From: an uncultured Rhodocyclaceae bacterium
GTDB lineage: Bacteria > Pseudomonadota > Gammaproteobacteria > Burkholderiales > Rhodocyclaceae
DNA: 64,000 nt
Direction: 5' to 3'
Assembly: GCA_907163075.1 (NCBI GenBank)
Contig: CAJQTY010000001.1
Coordinates: 2,728,001 to 2,792,000, forward strand
Part shown: piece after piece, positions 1 through 9,050 of the stretch
Layout: every line of letters begins with the position of its first letter
Numbering within the stretch: the stretch's first letter is position 1
Notes under the pieces: generated by a model
What the model saw: the letters and a program-made list of their open reading frames with translations, nothing else
Told to the model about the DNA's origin: nothing
Database searches by the model: none
Translations under genes and position numbers: made by a program

Positions 1-26
1 TCGTGCGCGTTAAATAAGGATTGGTT

Positions 27-740
27 GTGATTTCTCCGGACGACCTTAGAAATAGTGTGCGGGGATACCTTAGTCACCCCTCGGTGGAACGCATGGCGCT
101 CAAGGCCACACTGGATTCGATTAAATCCCGGTTGCCGGACAGCGAAACTGTGATATTCGGCGGAATGCTCCGCGACTTTGCGCTCGGAGATGCACGTAGG
201 TTCTCTTCCGATATTGACTTGGTTTCTCTTGCCAGCAAAGGCGACATTGCTAAAGCCGTGAAGGAGTTTTCTCCTGTTCGGAACAAGTTTGGTGGTTACA
301 GGTTTTCAGTGAAGAAGCAGATCTACGATATTTGGGCTTTCGAAGACACTTGGGCGTTCCGCGAAGGACTCGTAGCAGGGACGGAACTTAAGGATATTCT
401 AAAGACGACATTTTTTAACGTGGACGCTTCTGCTTACAGCATTACGCGGGACTGCTGTTACGTTTCCCTTATCATGCGGTCGAGTATTGAAGCTAGGCTT
501 CTTGACATAAATCTGGCCGAGAACCCTTCGCCGGACGGGATGGTTCGTCGTGCTATCCGGATTGGTTGTGAGAAGAACTTTGCCATCGCCCCCGAATTGG
601 CTAGATTCCTTCTCCGTAATTTAAAGCTTCAACACCTAGACCGTGTAAGTTGCATGTTTATGCTGGGATTAAAGAAGCACGTTGAGCATGGTGTTGAAGG
701 CCCATATAGATTTGTTCCTCAGCCAACTCTATTTCCGTAA
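27..740 (+). CDS. Pol-beta-superfamily nucleotidyltransferase (PAP/CCA-like head)
   Basis: About 237 residues. Near residues 45-68 the motif FGGMLRDFALGD followed by SSDIDLV gives the GG-x-x-RD and D-x-D signatures of class II Pol-beta nucleotidyltransferases (poly(A) polymerase/tRNA nucleotidyltransferase head domain). It lacks the length of a full CCA-adding enzyme, so tRNA repair is unlikely. I prefer the GTG at 27, six bases after AAGGA, over the TTG at 21. A TAA just upstream suggests that it follows another gene in an operon outside the window. Nothing shows whether it acts on RNA, protein or small nucleotides. Its position in a defence-rich island makes a conflict-system role possible, but this is inference. 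Confidence 0.65.
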   Translation: MISPDDLRNSVRGYLSHPSVERMALKATLDSIKSRLPDSETVIFGGMLRDFALGDARRFSSDIDLVSLASKGDIAKAVKEFSPVRNKFGGYRFSVKKQIYDIWAFEDTWAFREGLVAGTELKDILKTTFFNVDASAYSITRDCCYVSLIMRSSIEARLLDINLAENPSPDGMVRRAIRIGCEKNFAIAPELARFLLRNLKLQHLDRVSCMFMLGLKKHVEHGVEGPYRFVPQPTLFP

Positions 741-791
741 CCTGAAGCCACGAAGCGTGGGCAGTACGGCAATTGGCACCCAAGCTTCGTG

Positions 792-1256
792 CTAGTGATC
801 TGAGCTGTCAGGAATAATTAGAGTGGATTGATTCGCCGGATCATACGTCAAGGGAGTCATCGTGTCGGTGGCTTTGAGTACGCGGTACGCCGTGAGACCG
901 GAACGATCACGAGCGACCAGAACGGGAACCTGCTCGTGGCAGAGACCGTGCTTGTAGGCCTTCTGCAGCAGCGTATGCTGCCCTTTGAACGACAGCAGGA
1001 ACATCGTTGCGTCAGCCTCCCCTATGCCAACCAAGGCCTCCGGCTGTAACGCCTGCGGACGCCAGGAAACGATGGCGTCAGCGATGGGCGGTTCCAACAT
1101 GGATGCATGTCGAGATTGTTTCCGCCCGTTCGCAGCGTCCGCCCGTCCTGAAGTGTTGCGGCTTGGCCAGACCACTTCTCCTTTTTGTGCAGCCCACACA
1201 AAGGCTTGCCGCTTAACGCGTTGAACGTCCGCAGGCACCTGCGGCGGCGATATCAC
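792..1256 (-). pseudogene. IS1595-like transposase remnant
   Basis: The open frame of about 154 codons contains HEQVPVLVARDRSG and, earlier, GIGEADATMFLLSFKGQ. These resemble the DDE-domain segments of IS1595 transposases (EADET-x-FL-x-SFKG and EQVPVLVARDRSG). The frame is shorter than the family's usual length of about 300 residues, and the first 40 residues do not look like the family, so this is a decayed fragment. No terminal inverted repeats were identified. Confidence 0.55.
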
Positions 1257-1559
1257 TGGCCGTTCCGTGCCGGTACACTCGCGTCATACCACTGTTGCAC
1301 TTCAGGCTTGAATCCGCCGGGTATATAACCCCAGCTTTTCCAGAAAATCGCAGGCCGTTGAAGACTGCAGGGCACATTCGTTTTCACCAGCACCCAGCTA
1401 ATTTCCTGAGAGCGTTCCGGAAAATCTGAAGTAAGGCTGCATCCAGAGCCGCCTAGACCCCGCCCGGCCAGATAGAATGTCGAACTGGTCGAGCGAAGCT
1501 GATTGACTTAACGATGCATTGACGCCTGCGCCGACACGATCACGCTATCAACGAAATTT
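1257..1559. other. Gene-free stretch with decayed coding traces
   Basis: No intact gene is visible. On the minus strand near 1250-1390 two frames give short readable pieces (ending YDASVPARNGQ and starting ALQSSTACDFLEKLG) that look like one small protein broken by a frameshift, perhaps the C-terminus of a GNAT-type acetyltransferase. The identification is too weak for a gene call. Confidence 0.25.
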
Positions 1560-1787
1560 CTATCCAGGACCCTTTGGAGCCGCGGAGGTTTCGATGCCGA
1601 TGAGCGCCTCGGCAATGCAGTTGTTCTTGACTCGAATATAGTGCTCGGGCGAGTATTTTAGATACGCCAACTCATCGACACGCAGTGCCCGCACCGCACT
1701 TTGGTCAGTTGCGGCGCAATCAGGCGTTCCTTGGTAGCATCTGTGTGAATGCGGTAGTTGACCTTGGCCAGCCGCAACCTCAGTCAT
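1560..1787 (-). pseudogene. Frameshifted remnant, possibly KilA-N/RhuM-type
   Basis: The frame starts by overlapping the stop codon of the radical SAM gene, but its first 30 residues are low-complexity nonsense. The neighbouring frame (+1) reads NYRIHTDATKERLIAPQLT, which resembles the RIHTDAIKE segment seen in RhuM/KilA-N-like phage and virulence proteins. The open frame resumes with LRVDELAYLKYSPEHYIRVK. I read this as a small decayed gene and not as part of the upstream operon. Family assignment is weak. Confidence 0.3.
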
Positions 1788-3205
1788 CTTCCTCGTCGTT
1801 CATTGATAGCAGGATTTAACAGGCGGTTGGCGCGGTAGACGAACTCGAGAACGATTTCCTTGGACACTTCACACAAAGAAGTCCTCGGAACAGCCGAGTT
1901 CCGCAGGATCTCTTTTCCGTCTGCTGACTTCACCGGTCCATAGCGATCCGAAAGTGCCTCCAGACGTCCCATACGCTTGGCCTCTGCCTCCCATTCGGTG
2001 CCAGGGTACGCTTTTGCGAAGTGGGCATAGCCATCGACAAGCAAGCCTCGGGACAGTAGCTCTGCCACAAACTCGAGAGTCTGTTGCATGTGAGGGACGG
2101 TCTCGTTCGGCATACCGAACATGAAATAGCCTCTGGTCCCGATTCCGGCCGATCGGCATCGCTCGAGAGCCTCCAGAACCATCGCCCTTGTGATCCCTCG
2201 CTTTATCTTGCGCAACATCTCGTCGCTGCCGCTCTCGATTCCGATGCCGATCCTATGTATTCCGCAACTACGCAGTTCGGCGAGCATGGACACTGATGTC
2301 CGGCTGAGCACATCTGCGCGCGCGAGGACCTTAAAATTTACCGCCCCTTCAAGCGAACGAGTTCTGAGTGAACTGACGAACGCTTGCATCCGCCTCTCGC
2401 CGGCGATGAAGACATCGTCGAAGAAGTGAATGCTTTGTACACCAACTTCCCGAACAAGATGCTCGATGTCCGCAACCACCCGTTCCATCGCTCGGTACCG
2501 AACCATGCCCATGCTGTTCGGCGTCGAGCAGAAGGCACATTTCCACTGGCAGCCCCTCGAACTTAGCATTACCGCCTCGGGCACTTGAGCCTGATTGACG
2601 AAGACGCCGCCGAACTTGCGATACAAGACCTGCACGTCTTCGTCCGACCCAATTCGAAGCTGCTCGCTTCTCAGTTCCGTGTAGATCCCGTCCGAAAGAT
2701 TGGCCGTGCCGGCAATGCATGCCACAGGTCTGCCGTCAAGTAGTTCGCGGATCACGCGTTCGCCTTCTCCAATACAGCAGATGGCGTCCGGGAAGTTGGC
2801 GAGTGCACGTCTTGGGTTAAGCATCGCGCCTACTCCACCCAGTAAAAGGCGCGCGTTCACGCCAGCGAGCCTGAGCCTGCCGACAAGCTCTGCGGCGATA
2901 CCAACGACGCGGTGGGTGAAGCACAGGCCGACCCAGCGTGGGCGCGCCTGCATCGTTTCCAGCACAAGCTGATTCAGACTGAGGCCGCACTCGCCGTCAA
3001 TGTACTTGACGCGAAACTCACCTGGTACGCCCAGGATTGACCGGCTCGCAGCAGCGCTAGCTACGTATATGGCCCCCAAGGCGGGCGCGAAGTCGAGCGG
3101 CCGCACGGGATCTTCGCTATCGGGGTAGAGCGCCGACGGACAATTGACAATCACGATGTCCGCGTCGTGAGTCGAAGAGTCATAGTTGGCGAAGATTCCC
3201 TTCAT
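1784..3205 (-). CDS. B12-binding-domain radical SAM protein
   Basis: About 473 residues. The N-terminal part (about 15-170) has the layout of a cobalamin-binding Rossmann domain: DIVIVNCPSALYP at the start, GLCFTHRVVG in the middle, LLLGGVGAMLNP and CCIGEGE towards the end. A radical SAM core begins near residue 220 with SSRGCQWKCAFCST, giving the C-x3-C-x2-C iron-sulfur ligands. The start ATG at 3205 was chosen over 3238 because GGAGG lies 8 bases upstream. The gene lies 120 bp downstream of the NACHT protein gene on the same strand and probably shares its transcript. The substrate is unknown; family members include methyltransferases and cyclases. Pairing with an NLR-like protein suggests a defence role, which is inference. 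Confidence 0.8.
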   Translation of the reverse strand: MKGIFANYDSSTHDADIVIVNCPSALYPDSEDPVRPLDFAPALGAIYVASAAASRSILGVPGEFRVKYIDGECGLSLNQLVLETMQARPRWVGLCFTHRVVGIAAELVGRLRLAGVNARLLLGGVGAMLNPRRALANFPDAICCIGEGERVIRELLDGRPVACIAGTANLSDGIYTELRSEQLRIGSDEDVQVLYRKFGGVFVNQAQVPEAVMLSSRGCQWKCAFCSTPNSMGMVRYRAMERVVADIEHLVREVGVQSIHFFDDVFIAGERRMQAFVSSLRTRSLEGAVNFKVLARADVLSRTSVSMLAELRSCGIHRIGIGIESGSDEMLRKIKRGITRAMVLEALERCRSAGIGTRGYFMFGMPNETVPHMQQTLEFVAELLSRGLLVDGYAHFAKAYPGTEWEAEAKRMGRLEALSDRYGPVKSADGKEILRNSAVPRTSLCEVSKEIVLEFVYRANRLLNPAINERRGR

Positions 3206-3324
3206 GCTTGCTGCCTCCGCCCAGCCGATGGCCTGCATCCATCACTGGATTGAATATGCAGGGTCCGGAACCTCCGACGCGCCCCACGTAACGAGTCCGG
3301 TACCCGCTTCGATGAACCGGATGC

Positions 3325-6300
3325 CTAGAGCGCCGCACCACGGTCACGAAAGAACGTACGGTACTCCTCCGTCAGTCCGCGGGCACCCCGGAGGTCAGCT
3401 CCGGTGCAAGGAATGCGGCGCCGTTGCTTTCCTTCCGGTGGGAAGCTGCCGGCCGCCGCGTAGCTTGGCGAAGACCAAAGCCGCATCACTCCATCGTAAC
3501 TCGCTGTCCCGAGCCAACGTCCATCCTGAGAGAACCGCAGTTCGCGGACATTTTCGCCGTGGCCCGGACCGATGTTCCAGACCTGCGCGAGTGTCGGCAC
3601 TGCAAGCACAAAGACGAGATTCGGGTGGCAGCTCACTGCCAATTGGGCAAGCGCAGGGTGGAATGCGATCGAAAATATCGACCCCGGCAACACGACACGT
3701 GAGACCTCTGCTCGTTCCGCCAGGGAGGTAAGCACAACAGTCGCGTCCTTGCCTCCTGTTGCCATCCACATTCCGCTGGCGTCTACATCCAGCGCCCGAA
3801 CCGATTCCGTATGACGTAGAAGAGGTGTCGAATCTTGGAAGTACGGCCCTGGCAGGATTTCGACCACCCCATCGGATCGGCCGATCAGAAGAGCGCCTGC
3901 AGCGGTTGAGTAAACCAACGCTCGGCAATTTACCGGGGAAAAGTCTCTCACAACACGCGTGACTGCGGTACCCGCATCGGCAAAGCTGACGCGGCCGCCG
4001 GTTGCATAGAAGAGCTCATCTGACTTACGCCCGAACGACAAGGCTTCCACCTTCGCCAGGTGCGAATCAGTGTATCGCTCGTGCGCTCGCAACTCAGAGT
4101 CCATGAGAATGATGTCGCCATGGCTAGTGCCAGCCGCGATCGCCTTGCCATCGGCGGACCAACGACATACATAAACGGTGCCCGCAGTCCGAACGGTGCG
4201 AACCACCGCCTGATTGAGCACGTCCCAGAGCGTCACACCTTCACCCTGGATACACGTGACTGCGCTTCGGCCGTTGGACGAGAAATCCAGGCTATACACA
4301 GCCCCCGACTCGCCCCAGCTAACGTCGACAAACTCGGCGTTGGAGAAGTCAGTGTGCGTCAAGTTCGTGTTACTGAAATCGCAGGAGGTCAACTTGGAAC
4401 CCGAGAACCTTGTTCCTGAGAGGTCGGCGCCTGAGAGATTTGCGCCAGCAAAGGCGATTCGCGAAAGGTCCCTATAGCGCATATCTGGTGTCATGGCGCG
4501 GATCAGCGTCGCCAAATTACCCAGGAAATACTCGGATGTGCCCGGCGGCTCGTCACGATGCTTCGCGAGAATGTCCCAGAGGAAGGCCAACACTTCGCCA
4601 TCTGATCGTCTGCTTCCCGTCGCGGTTGTCACCGGCGCTCCGGCGGCGGCATCCGAGGTCACGTGGCTGGATCGGCGCGATGCCATGTCCGCGAACATGT
4701 CGACAATCGGCCTCGCCAGTGGCGTTTCACACAGAGACTTCCGCAGAACGGACTCGTCCTCCATCGAGAATGCGAGCAAGGGCGCTGTCACCGCCAACTG
4801 CTCGCCGCCAAGATCTGGGTGGAAGTATTCGGACCATTGATACCTTTGCGGAACGCCCCGCAGGTCCACGTCCGGCCGTTCGAGCGCCAGGGATAGGTAT
4901 TCGCCTGCAAGGACCCCGAGCTGTGCGGCTGTTCGATAGGCCGCGAAGAACTCCAGAATCGACCTATGGGCCGGACGGTATTCCCCGTTGGCGCTACGGA
5001 TCAGCAAACTCTGGCCGAGCATGTCATGCTGCCACTGGTCCAGCATTGCAGACCCTGCCACTCGCTGACCGAACAGTGCGCGGAGTAGTCCTGGTATTTC
5101 CCTGTGATGAAGGGAGAGCTTGTTCGTGCGCAGCATGTCGCACGAAACTTCACACATGAAGTACAACTTGTCTGCTGGCGAAGTGAACGTTCGACCGGCG
5201 CCTGTGTCCCGCTCCATCTTTCGCCGCACGGCATAGAAGTAGACCCTGGCCAGGCTGATGGGTCTCTCGACATCCAGGGATGGAAGCGCATCGAGGATGA
5301 GGTCGATCATTAAGGGCCGTCGGGCAAGGCTTGCCAGTGCGTCTGAGGAAAGGATTCTCTCCCTGGCTTCTGCCGGAGCGGACGAATCCAGGACGGACCG
5401 GACCTGTTGCGGACTGAGCTGCTGTATCTCCAAGACCTCGAAGCTTGGGCTCGCAGTTGGCTCGGCTGGCGTCTTGAACGTTCGGACGCGACCGCCGAGG
5501 AGTTCACGCCCGCGTACCGCGTCAGGGAAGTGTTCAGTTCTCGACGTTAGCAGCACCTTTGAACCCGGCACCAGCAGCCGCGCGAGTTCCCAGAAGTGCT
5601 TCAGAACCTGTTCGGTGTCTATGCGCCCGGCCATCTCATCGAAGCCGTCGAGGATGAGCAACAACCTTCCCATCCTATTGAGCTGTTCGAACGCGGAATA
5701 GCCGGCGAGTCGAACCCGGTACGTTCGGCAGAGGACATCAGTGATGAGGGCCTCGATGCTGCCACTTCGCGGATACTCGCGCAGTGGCACGTAGAGGGGG
5801 AAGCGGCGCCTCCGCAGACCCGATGCAGCGTCTGATCGGTATCGTTGTAGGCACGTCCAAGCATACTTGAGTGCGAACCAAGTCTTTCCTGATCCGAACT
5901 CGCCTAACAGCGACAATTGGCTTACGGAAGGGTCGTCGAGCCACCGGTCGACATATCCGTCCAACGACCCATTTCGGGCATCGTATCGGCTGCGACCAAT
6001 TGGTTCTCGGCCTGAAGGGTCGTACTCGTCTTTGAGGCACGCTAGCGGCACGTACCTGCTAAGCACGCCCCGACTCTCGACCTCTCTCTCCAGCCAGCTC
6101 TTGTAGGTCGTAAAGTCCACCTCCGCGTCGATGAATTGATCGAGCGTGTAGCAGTGCAAAGGGATCGTACCGGCACCAGGGTTCGCTGAATCGACCGCAG
6201 CTTGGCTCACCCGGCGCAACGCTACCAGCCAGCCCTCACGCGCCAGCTGTTTTGCTGCGGTGGCCCTTAATTGCGCTAGCTCGACGAGGCCAGCTTCTCC

Positions 6301-7059
6301 GTCAGCGCCGACAACCACAATGGGCTCAGGCCCATGCCGGCCGGGTACTGTGATGGACCACGTGAACGCACCGTCGGCTCCCCGAGTTTCAGAATCGATA
6401 CGGTAACCGACCGCGGTGAACCAATCGCGCAACTGCTGCGCAAGAAGGTCCCCTGGGGTTCCGTCGGGTAGCCGGGCGGCGTAAGCTGCTTGGAGTCTGC
6501 GGATCTCGGTGTGTAGTCGTCTAGAGTCAGGAGCTTGCCAACCTTCGGCAAGCATCGCGGTTAGCGCGCGGTATCGCCGTATCAGCCATGCGTTGAGATC
6601 GACGGCAATCCGTTCCGGCAGATCCTCAAAGCCGTCAACGAACGCGTAGGTCACGCCGCATGATGGGTCGAGAACTTCCAGCTGAAGAAATGGATCGTCC
6701 GTTTGCTCTGCCAACACGCGGTGAAGGTAAACGAAACGCGGCTTTCCCAGTTGCGCCGCGGCCCTGAACTCGCACTGCGTTCCTTCGCCGGTGGCCTGCA
6801 AGAAGACACCTACATAAACGTCCGCCTCTTCGACCCCGTAGCACGACGTTTCTAGTACGCTTTCGGGGCGGGCACCGGCGGTGTCCTCGTAAAGCCAAGT
6901 GCGCACCCCTCGGCCGCGGAGTTCGGCGGCGATTCGCTCGCGAACTGGTCCCAGGTCGCGCATGCCGGAACTAATGAAGACATGCAGCGCATCGCCCAGC
7001 GGCACTTGCGAGACTAAAGAATCAGCGGTGTGGGGCATGGTGCAAGCACTGTCCGCCAC
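3325..7059 (-). CDS. DUF4062-NACHT-pentapeptide-WD40 NLR-like (STAND) protein
   Basis: 1244 residues. Domains in order: DUF4062 (about 25-125, starting VFISSGMRDLGPVRERIA), a TIR/SIR-like fold in other STAND proteins; a linker region (about 200-290) that may be a restriction-endonuclease-like fold; a NACHT ATPase with Walker A GEFGSGKTWF near 385 and Walker B LLLILDGFDE near 455; pentapeptide repeats (FAGANLSGADLSGTRF, about 870-910); and WD40-type repeats to the C-terminus (about 925-1210). This is a cytoplasmic sensor layout: the repeats sense, NACHT oligomerises and the N-terminus acts. The start is GTG 7059 or ATG 7038, with no clear ribosome site for either. The gene has its own promoter and is followed by a radical SAM gene. 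The trigger and effector activity are unknown. A role in phage defence is inferred from the domain class. Confidence 0.85.
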   Translation of the reverse strand: MADSACTMPHTADSLVSQVPLGDALHVFISSGMRDLGPVRERIAAELRGRGVRTWLYEDTAGARPESVLETSCYGVEEADVYVGVFLQATGEGTQCEFRAAAQLGKPRFVYLHRVLAEQTDDPFLQLEVLDPSCGVTYAFVDGFEDLPERIAVDLNAWLIRRYRALTAMLAEGWQAPDSRRLHTEIRRLQAAYAARLPDGTPGDLLAQQLRDWFTAVGYRIDSETRGADGAFTWSITVPGRHGPEPIVVVGADGEAGLVELAQLRATAAKQLAREGWLVALRRVSQAAVDSANPGAGTIPLHCYTLDQFIDAEVDFTTYKSWLEREVESRGVLSRYVPLACLKDEYDPSGREPIGRSRYDARNGSLDGYVDRWLDDPSVSQLSLLGEFGSGKTWFALKYAWTCLQRYRSDAASGLRRRRFPLYVPLREYPRSGSIEALITDVLCRTYRVRLAGYSAFEQLNRMGRLLLILDGFDEMAGRIDTEQVLKHFWELARLLVPGSKVLLTSRTEHFPDAVRGRELLGGRVRTFKTPAEPTASPSFEVLEIQQLSPQQVRSVLDSSAPAEARERILSSDALASLARRPLMIDLILDALPSLDVERPISLARVYFYAVRRKMERDTGAGRTFTSPADKLYFMCEVSCDMLRTNKLSLHHREIPGLLRALFGQRVAGSAMLDQWQHDMLGQSLLIRSANGEYRPAHRSILEFFAAYRTAAQLGVLAGEYLSLALERPDVDLRGVPQRYQWSEYFHPDLGGEQLAVTAPLLAFSMEDESVLRKSLCETPLARPIVDMFADMASRRSSHVTSDAAAGAPVTTATGSRRSDGEVLAFLWDILAKHRDEPPGTSEYFLGNLATLIRAMTPDMRYRDLSRIAFAGANLSGADLSGTRFSGSKLTSCDFSNTNLTHTDFSNAEFVDVSWGESGAVYSLDFSSNGRSAVTCIQGEGVTLWDVLNQAVVRTVRTAGTVYVCRWSADGKAIAAGTSHGDIILMDSELRAHERYTDSHLAKVEALSFGRKSDELFYATGGRVSFADAGTAVTRVVRDFSPVNCRALVYSTAAGALLIGRSDGVVEILPGPYFQDSTPLLRHTESVRALDVDASGMWMATGGKDATVVLTSLAERAEVSRVVLPGSIFSIAFHPALAQLAVSCHPNLVFVLAVPTLAQVWNIGPGHGENVRELRFSQDGRWLGTASYDGVMRLWSSPSYAAAGSFPPEGKQRRRIPCTGADLRGARGLTEEYRTFFRDRGAAL

Positions 7060-7353
7060 AAGTCGCCGGGCGGGTCGAGCGAGGGAAATCGTGGCGGGCC
7101 AGCCGCAGGGTCTTCATGGTCTCCCTACGCAGTACAGCCTACGACCGACCGATCATAAAGAATAAGAAATCCAACGGCACCTACGAAAGTATATGACCCT
7201 TCATCAAGCAGCGTCAATGTCGAATTTGGGGCGTGGTTCAAAAAATGCTGTTTTTGGGTAACACCGGCAACAACGTCCCTCGCCAAATCGAGGGCAATAA
7301 TTCGGGTGAGACTGCGGAAACGGGAATGGGCGGTGCCCCATCCCACGATGAAC
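7060..7353. other. Leader of the NACHT gene plus IS-end-like sequence
   Basis: The part nearest the NACHT gene is an untranslated leader of about 130 bases with a promoter at its upstream edge. The rest (about 7220-7353) lies just beyond the stop of the transposase remnant and is probably old IS end sequence. A minus-strand open frame here has no recognisable content. Confidence 0.4.
7188..7217 (-). promoter_or_regulatory. Sigma-70-like promoter of the NACHT/radical SAM pair
   Basis: On the minus strand, TTGACG (7217-7212) and TATACT (7193-7188) are separated by 18 bases. Both boxes match the sigma-70 consensus at five of six positions. The predicted start lies about 120 bases before the first start codon, so the leader is long. 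No operator is obvious. Confidence 0.5.
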
Positions 7354-7695
7354 TCAGGCGGGAGAGAAGCGCTGGAAACCGAGGTGTTCAAGCCAGTGGG
7401 GGTGCTTTTCCCCGGTCATCAATTCTTTGGGACTCTTGCCGGTTCGTTCGGCGATCCGGCTGCGCATGAAGGTGCGATGATTGAGGAAGAACTGCAGCAG
7501 GCGGAGGTACGTTTGTCCCAGTTGATGGCGCAGGAAAAAGTAAGTGCGCAGCCGCGAATTGAAGTTTTCCACCAGTGAACTTGCCCGGGGAATCGCCTGC
7601 ATTGCGGCAATGACGGCGTCGAAGACGCGGAGGAATTTACCGCCCAGCCGTTTGTGGAGTTGATCGTATCGCTGCCAGTAGGCCGTGGACGAAGG
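7354..7695 (-). pseudogene. C-terminal fragment of a DDE-type transposase
   Basis: The frame carries RASSLVENFNSRLRTYFFLR and LLQFFLNHRTFMRSR, typical of the C-terminus of a large DDE transposase (a family I cannot name with confidence). The N-terminal two thirds are missing. The first about 15 codons of the open frame are only the reverse strand of an integrase tail, so the break lies near 7690. Confidence 0.6.
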
Positions 7696-7789
7696 CGACT
7701 TGGGACATGCCAACATCGCCACGACGCGCATTTACGACCACCGCAAGACTAGGCCGGAAGACAGTCCGACGTTTAAGGTGACGTATTGA
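7684..7789 (+). pseudogene. Tyrosine recombinase C-terminal tail
   Basis: The plus strand encodes [17 protein letters not shown], which holds the LGH motif and the catalytic tyrosine of a phage-type integrase, followed by a short tail and TGA at 7787-7789. Everything upstream has been replaced by the transposase fragment on the other strand. It marks an older integrase gene that was cut by an insertion or deletion. Confidence 0.65.
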
Positions 7790-7850
7790 GAGCATCCGTT
7801 GACGTACATAGTTTTTGCTGAAATTTTCATTGTCTAAGCTGGAAACCCGC

Positions 7851-7865
7851 TGTCCTTTAAGGACA
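7851..7865. repeat. 15-bp palindrome, left copy
   Basis: TGTCCTTTAAGGACA is an inverted repeat with 7-bp arms and one central base. A near-identical copy lies at 8375-8389, and the two flank the small zinc-ribbon gene. It could be a recombination site or an operator; see findings. Confidence 0.7.
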
Positions 7866-7946
7866 CTCGACACATCCGGTTGAGCTACTTGATGTATTCT
7901 TACTTATTCAAGCCGAATTAATTCAACTAAAACAGGAGCTCGAAAA

Positions 7947-8345
7947 ATGGGTGAATGGTCAGAGTATTTCGAGGATTTCCCTGAGGAAAACCCGGCAAAC
8001 TGGGTCAACGGGCGGTTTGATCCTGCCTTGCGTGCACAACTGAATAAAGAAGCTTTTCAGCAAGAGGTCGCAAACGCAGAAGTAAACGAGCTCATCGCTA
8101 AGGCGAAGCAATTACGTAGGGAAAAATCCTTAGCGCGCAAAGCTAAATCGTTGCTGGTCACGGAAGACTGCCCCCAATGCGGTCTCACCGAACTCAACAC
8201 GTACAAGCTGGAAGACGATTTTTACCTGTGCGAATGCCAGGACTGCGGGATCTATGGTGCTGGACCAACCCAAGCGGAAGCACTGGAAAGTACCGCTGCA
8301 GCGCTCGGTGAAGGGTTGGACTGGCGGGAAGAAGCACTCGATTAG
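7947..8345 (+). CDS. Small acidic zinc-ribbon protein, unknown function
   Basis: 132 residues starting MGEWSEYFEDFPEENPANW. The N-terminal half is acidic; a charged helical stretch (about 50-70) follows; then CPQCGL (near 77) and CECQDCG (near 98) form a four-cysteine zinc ribbon. AGGAG lies 8 bases before the ATG, so the start is firm. Proteins of this general type are found on plasmids and phages, and a Lar/restriction-alleviation-like role is one possibility, but I see no decisive motif. It stands alone between two matching palindromes and between integrase and IS remnants, which suggests a recently moved passenger gene. Confidence 0.7.
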   Translation: MGEWSEYFEDFPEENPANWVNGRFDPALRAQLNKEAFQQEVANAEVNELIAKAKQLRREKSLARKAKSLLVTEDCPQCGLTELNTYKLEDDFYLCECQDCGIYGAGPTQAEALESTAAALGEGLDWREEALD

Positions 8346-8374
8346 AACGCTGCCTGGCGCAGTTATTTACGCCC

Positions 8375-8389
8375 TGTCCTTTTAGGACA
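8375..8389. repeat. 15-bp palindrome, right copy
   Basis: TGTCCTTTTAGGACA, one base different from the copy at 7851. Both are preceded by a C-rich CCTG/CGCTG context. It starts 30 bp after the stop codon of the zinc-ribbon gene and could also act as a weak hairpin. Confidence 0.65.
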
Positions 8390-8503
8390 AACCGGAAGGT
8401 CGAGGACGGGCAGTTTCGGCCGCTACGAAATATTGGAAAGTCTTAGCGTACGATTTTTTCCGAATTCTGTGGCGACCCCTGATATGAAAGATGCAGGTGG
8501 TGG

Positions 8504-8925
8504 CTATCTTCTTTTTCCCAGACCGGTGTGAATGGCGCGGAATAGGGAGCCAGCGAGGCGGAGCAAAAGGTAGCCAGTCGATTGCTTAAAATGGACTCCT
8601 GAGAGTCCGGGGTGTGTTGCTGGTTTTTGTCTTGCCTTGGCCAGCGGGCGTAGCGTAGCGGAGCACGGTGGCCAAGGCAAGACGGCGCCATTCAATGGGG
8701 TTTGGTGACCCCCTTTTCTGGCGCAGGATTCCCACGGGTGCTGGCCTCTGTTGCTGTGATTGGACTGTTTTTCCTGGTCCGCTTTTTCGAGGCGGCTAGG
8801 CGATAGCTCTCACCATTCATCTCCAGAATGTGAACATGATGGGTCAGCCGGTCCAGTAGCGCGCCGGTCAGGCGTTCGGAACCAAAGACACTCGTCCATT
8901 CGTCGAACGGCAGATTGAATGCGGA
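8504..8925 (-). pseudogene. IstB (IS21 family) C-terminal remnant
   Basis: Reading the minus strand from about 8925 gives [19 protein letters not shown], then [20 protein letters not shown], the characteristic C-terminus of the IS21 helper ATPase IstB. The AAA core and the partner IstA are absent. The frame runs on beyond the usual IstB end until 8504, through IS-tail sequence. The remnant stops where the IS91-type element begins. Confidence 0.7.
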
Positions 8926-9050
8926 GTGTATTGTTGGACGAAGCCGCTACGCGGAGAAAGTACACCTCGCGGCCCCACGAATTATTCTGCACGAACACGC
9001 CCTCGCTTGTGAGGACGTGATTTTGCCCAACTTCGTGAGGATAAGCCAGC

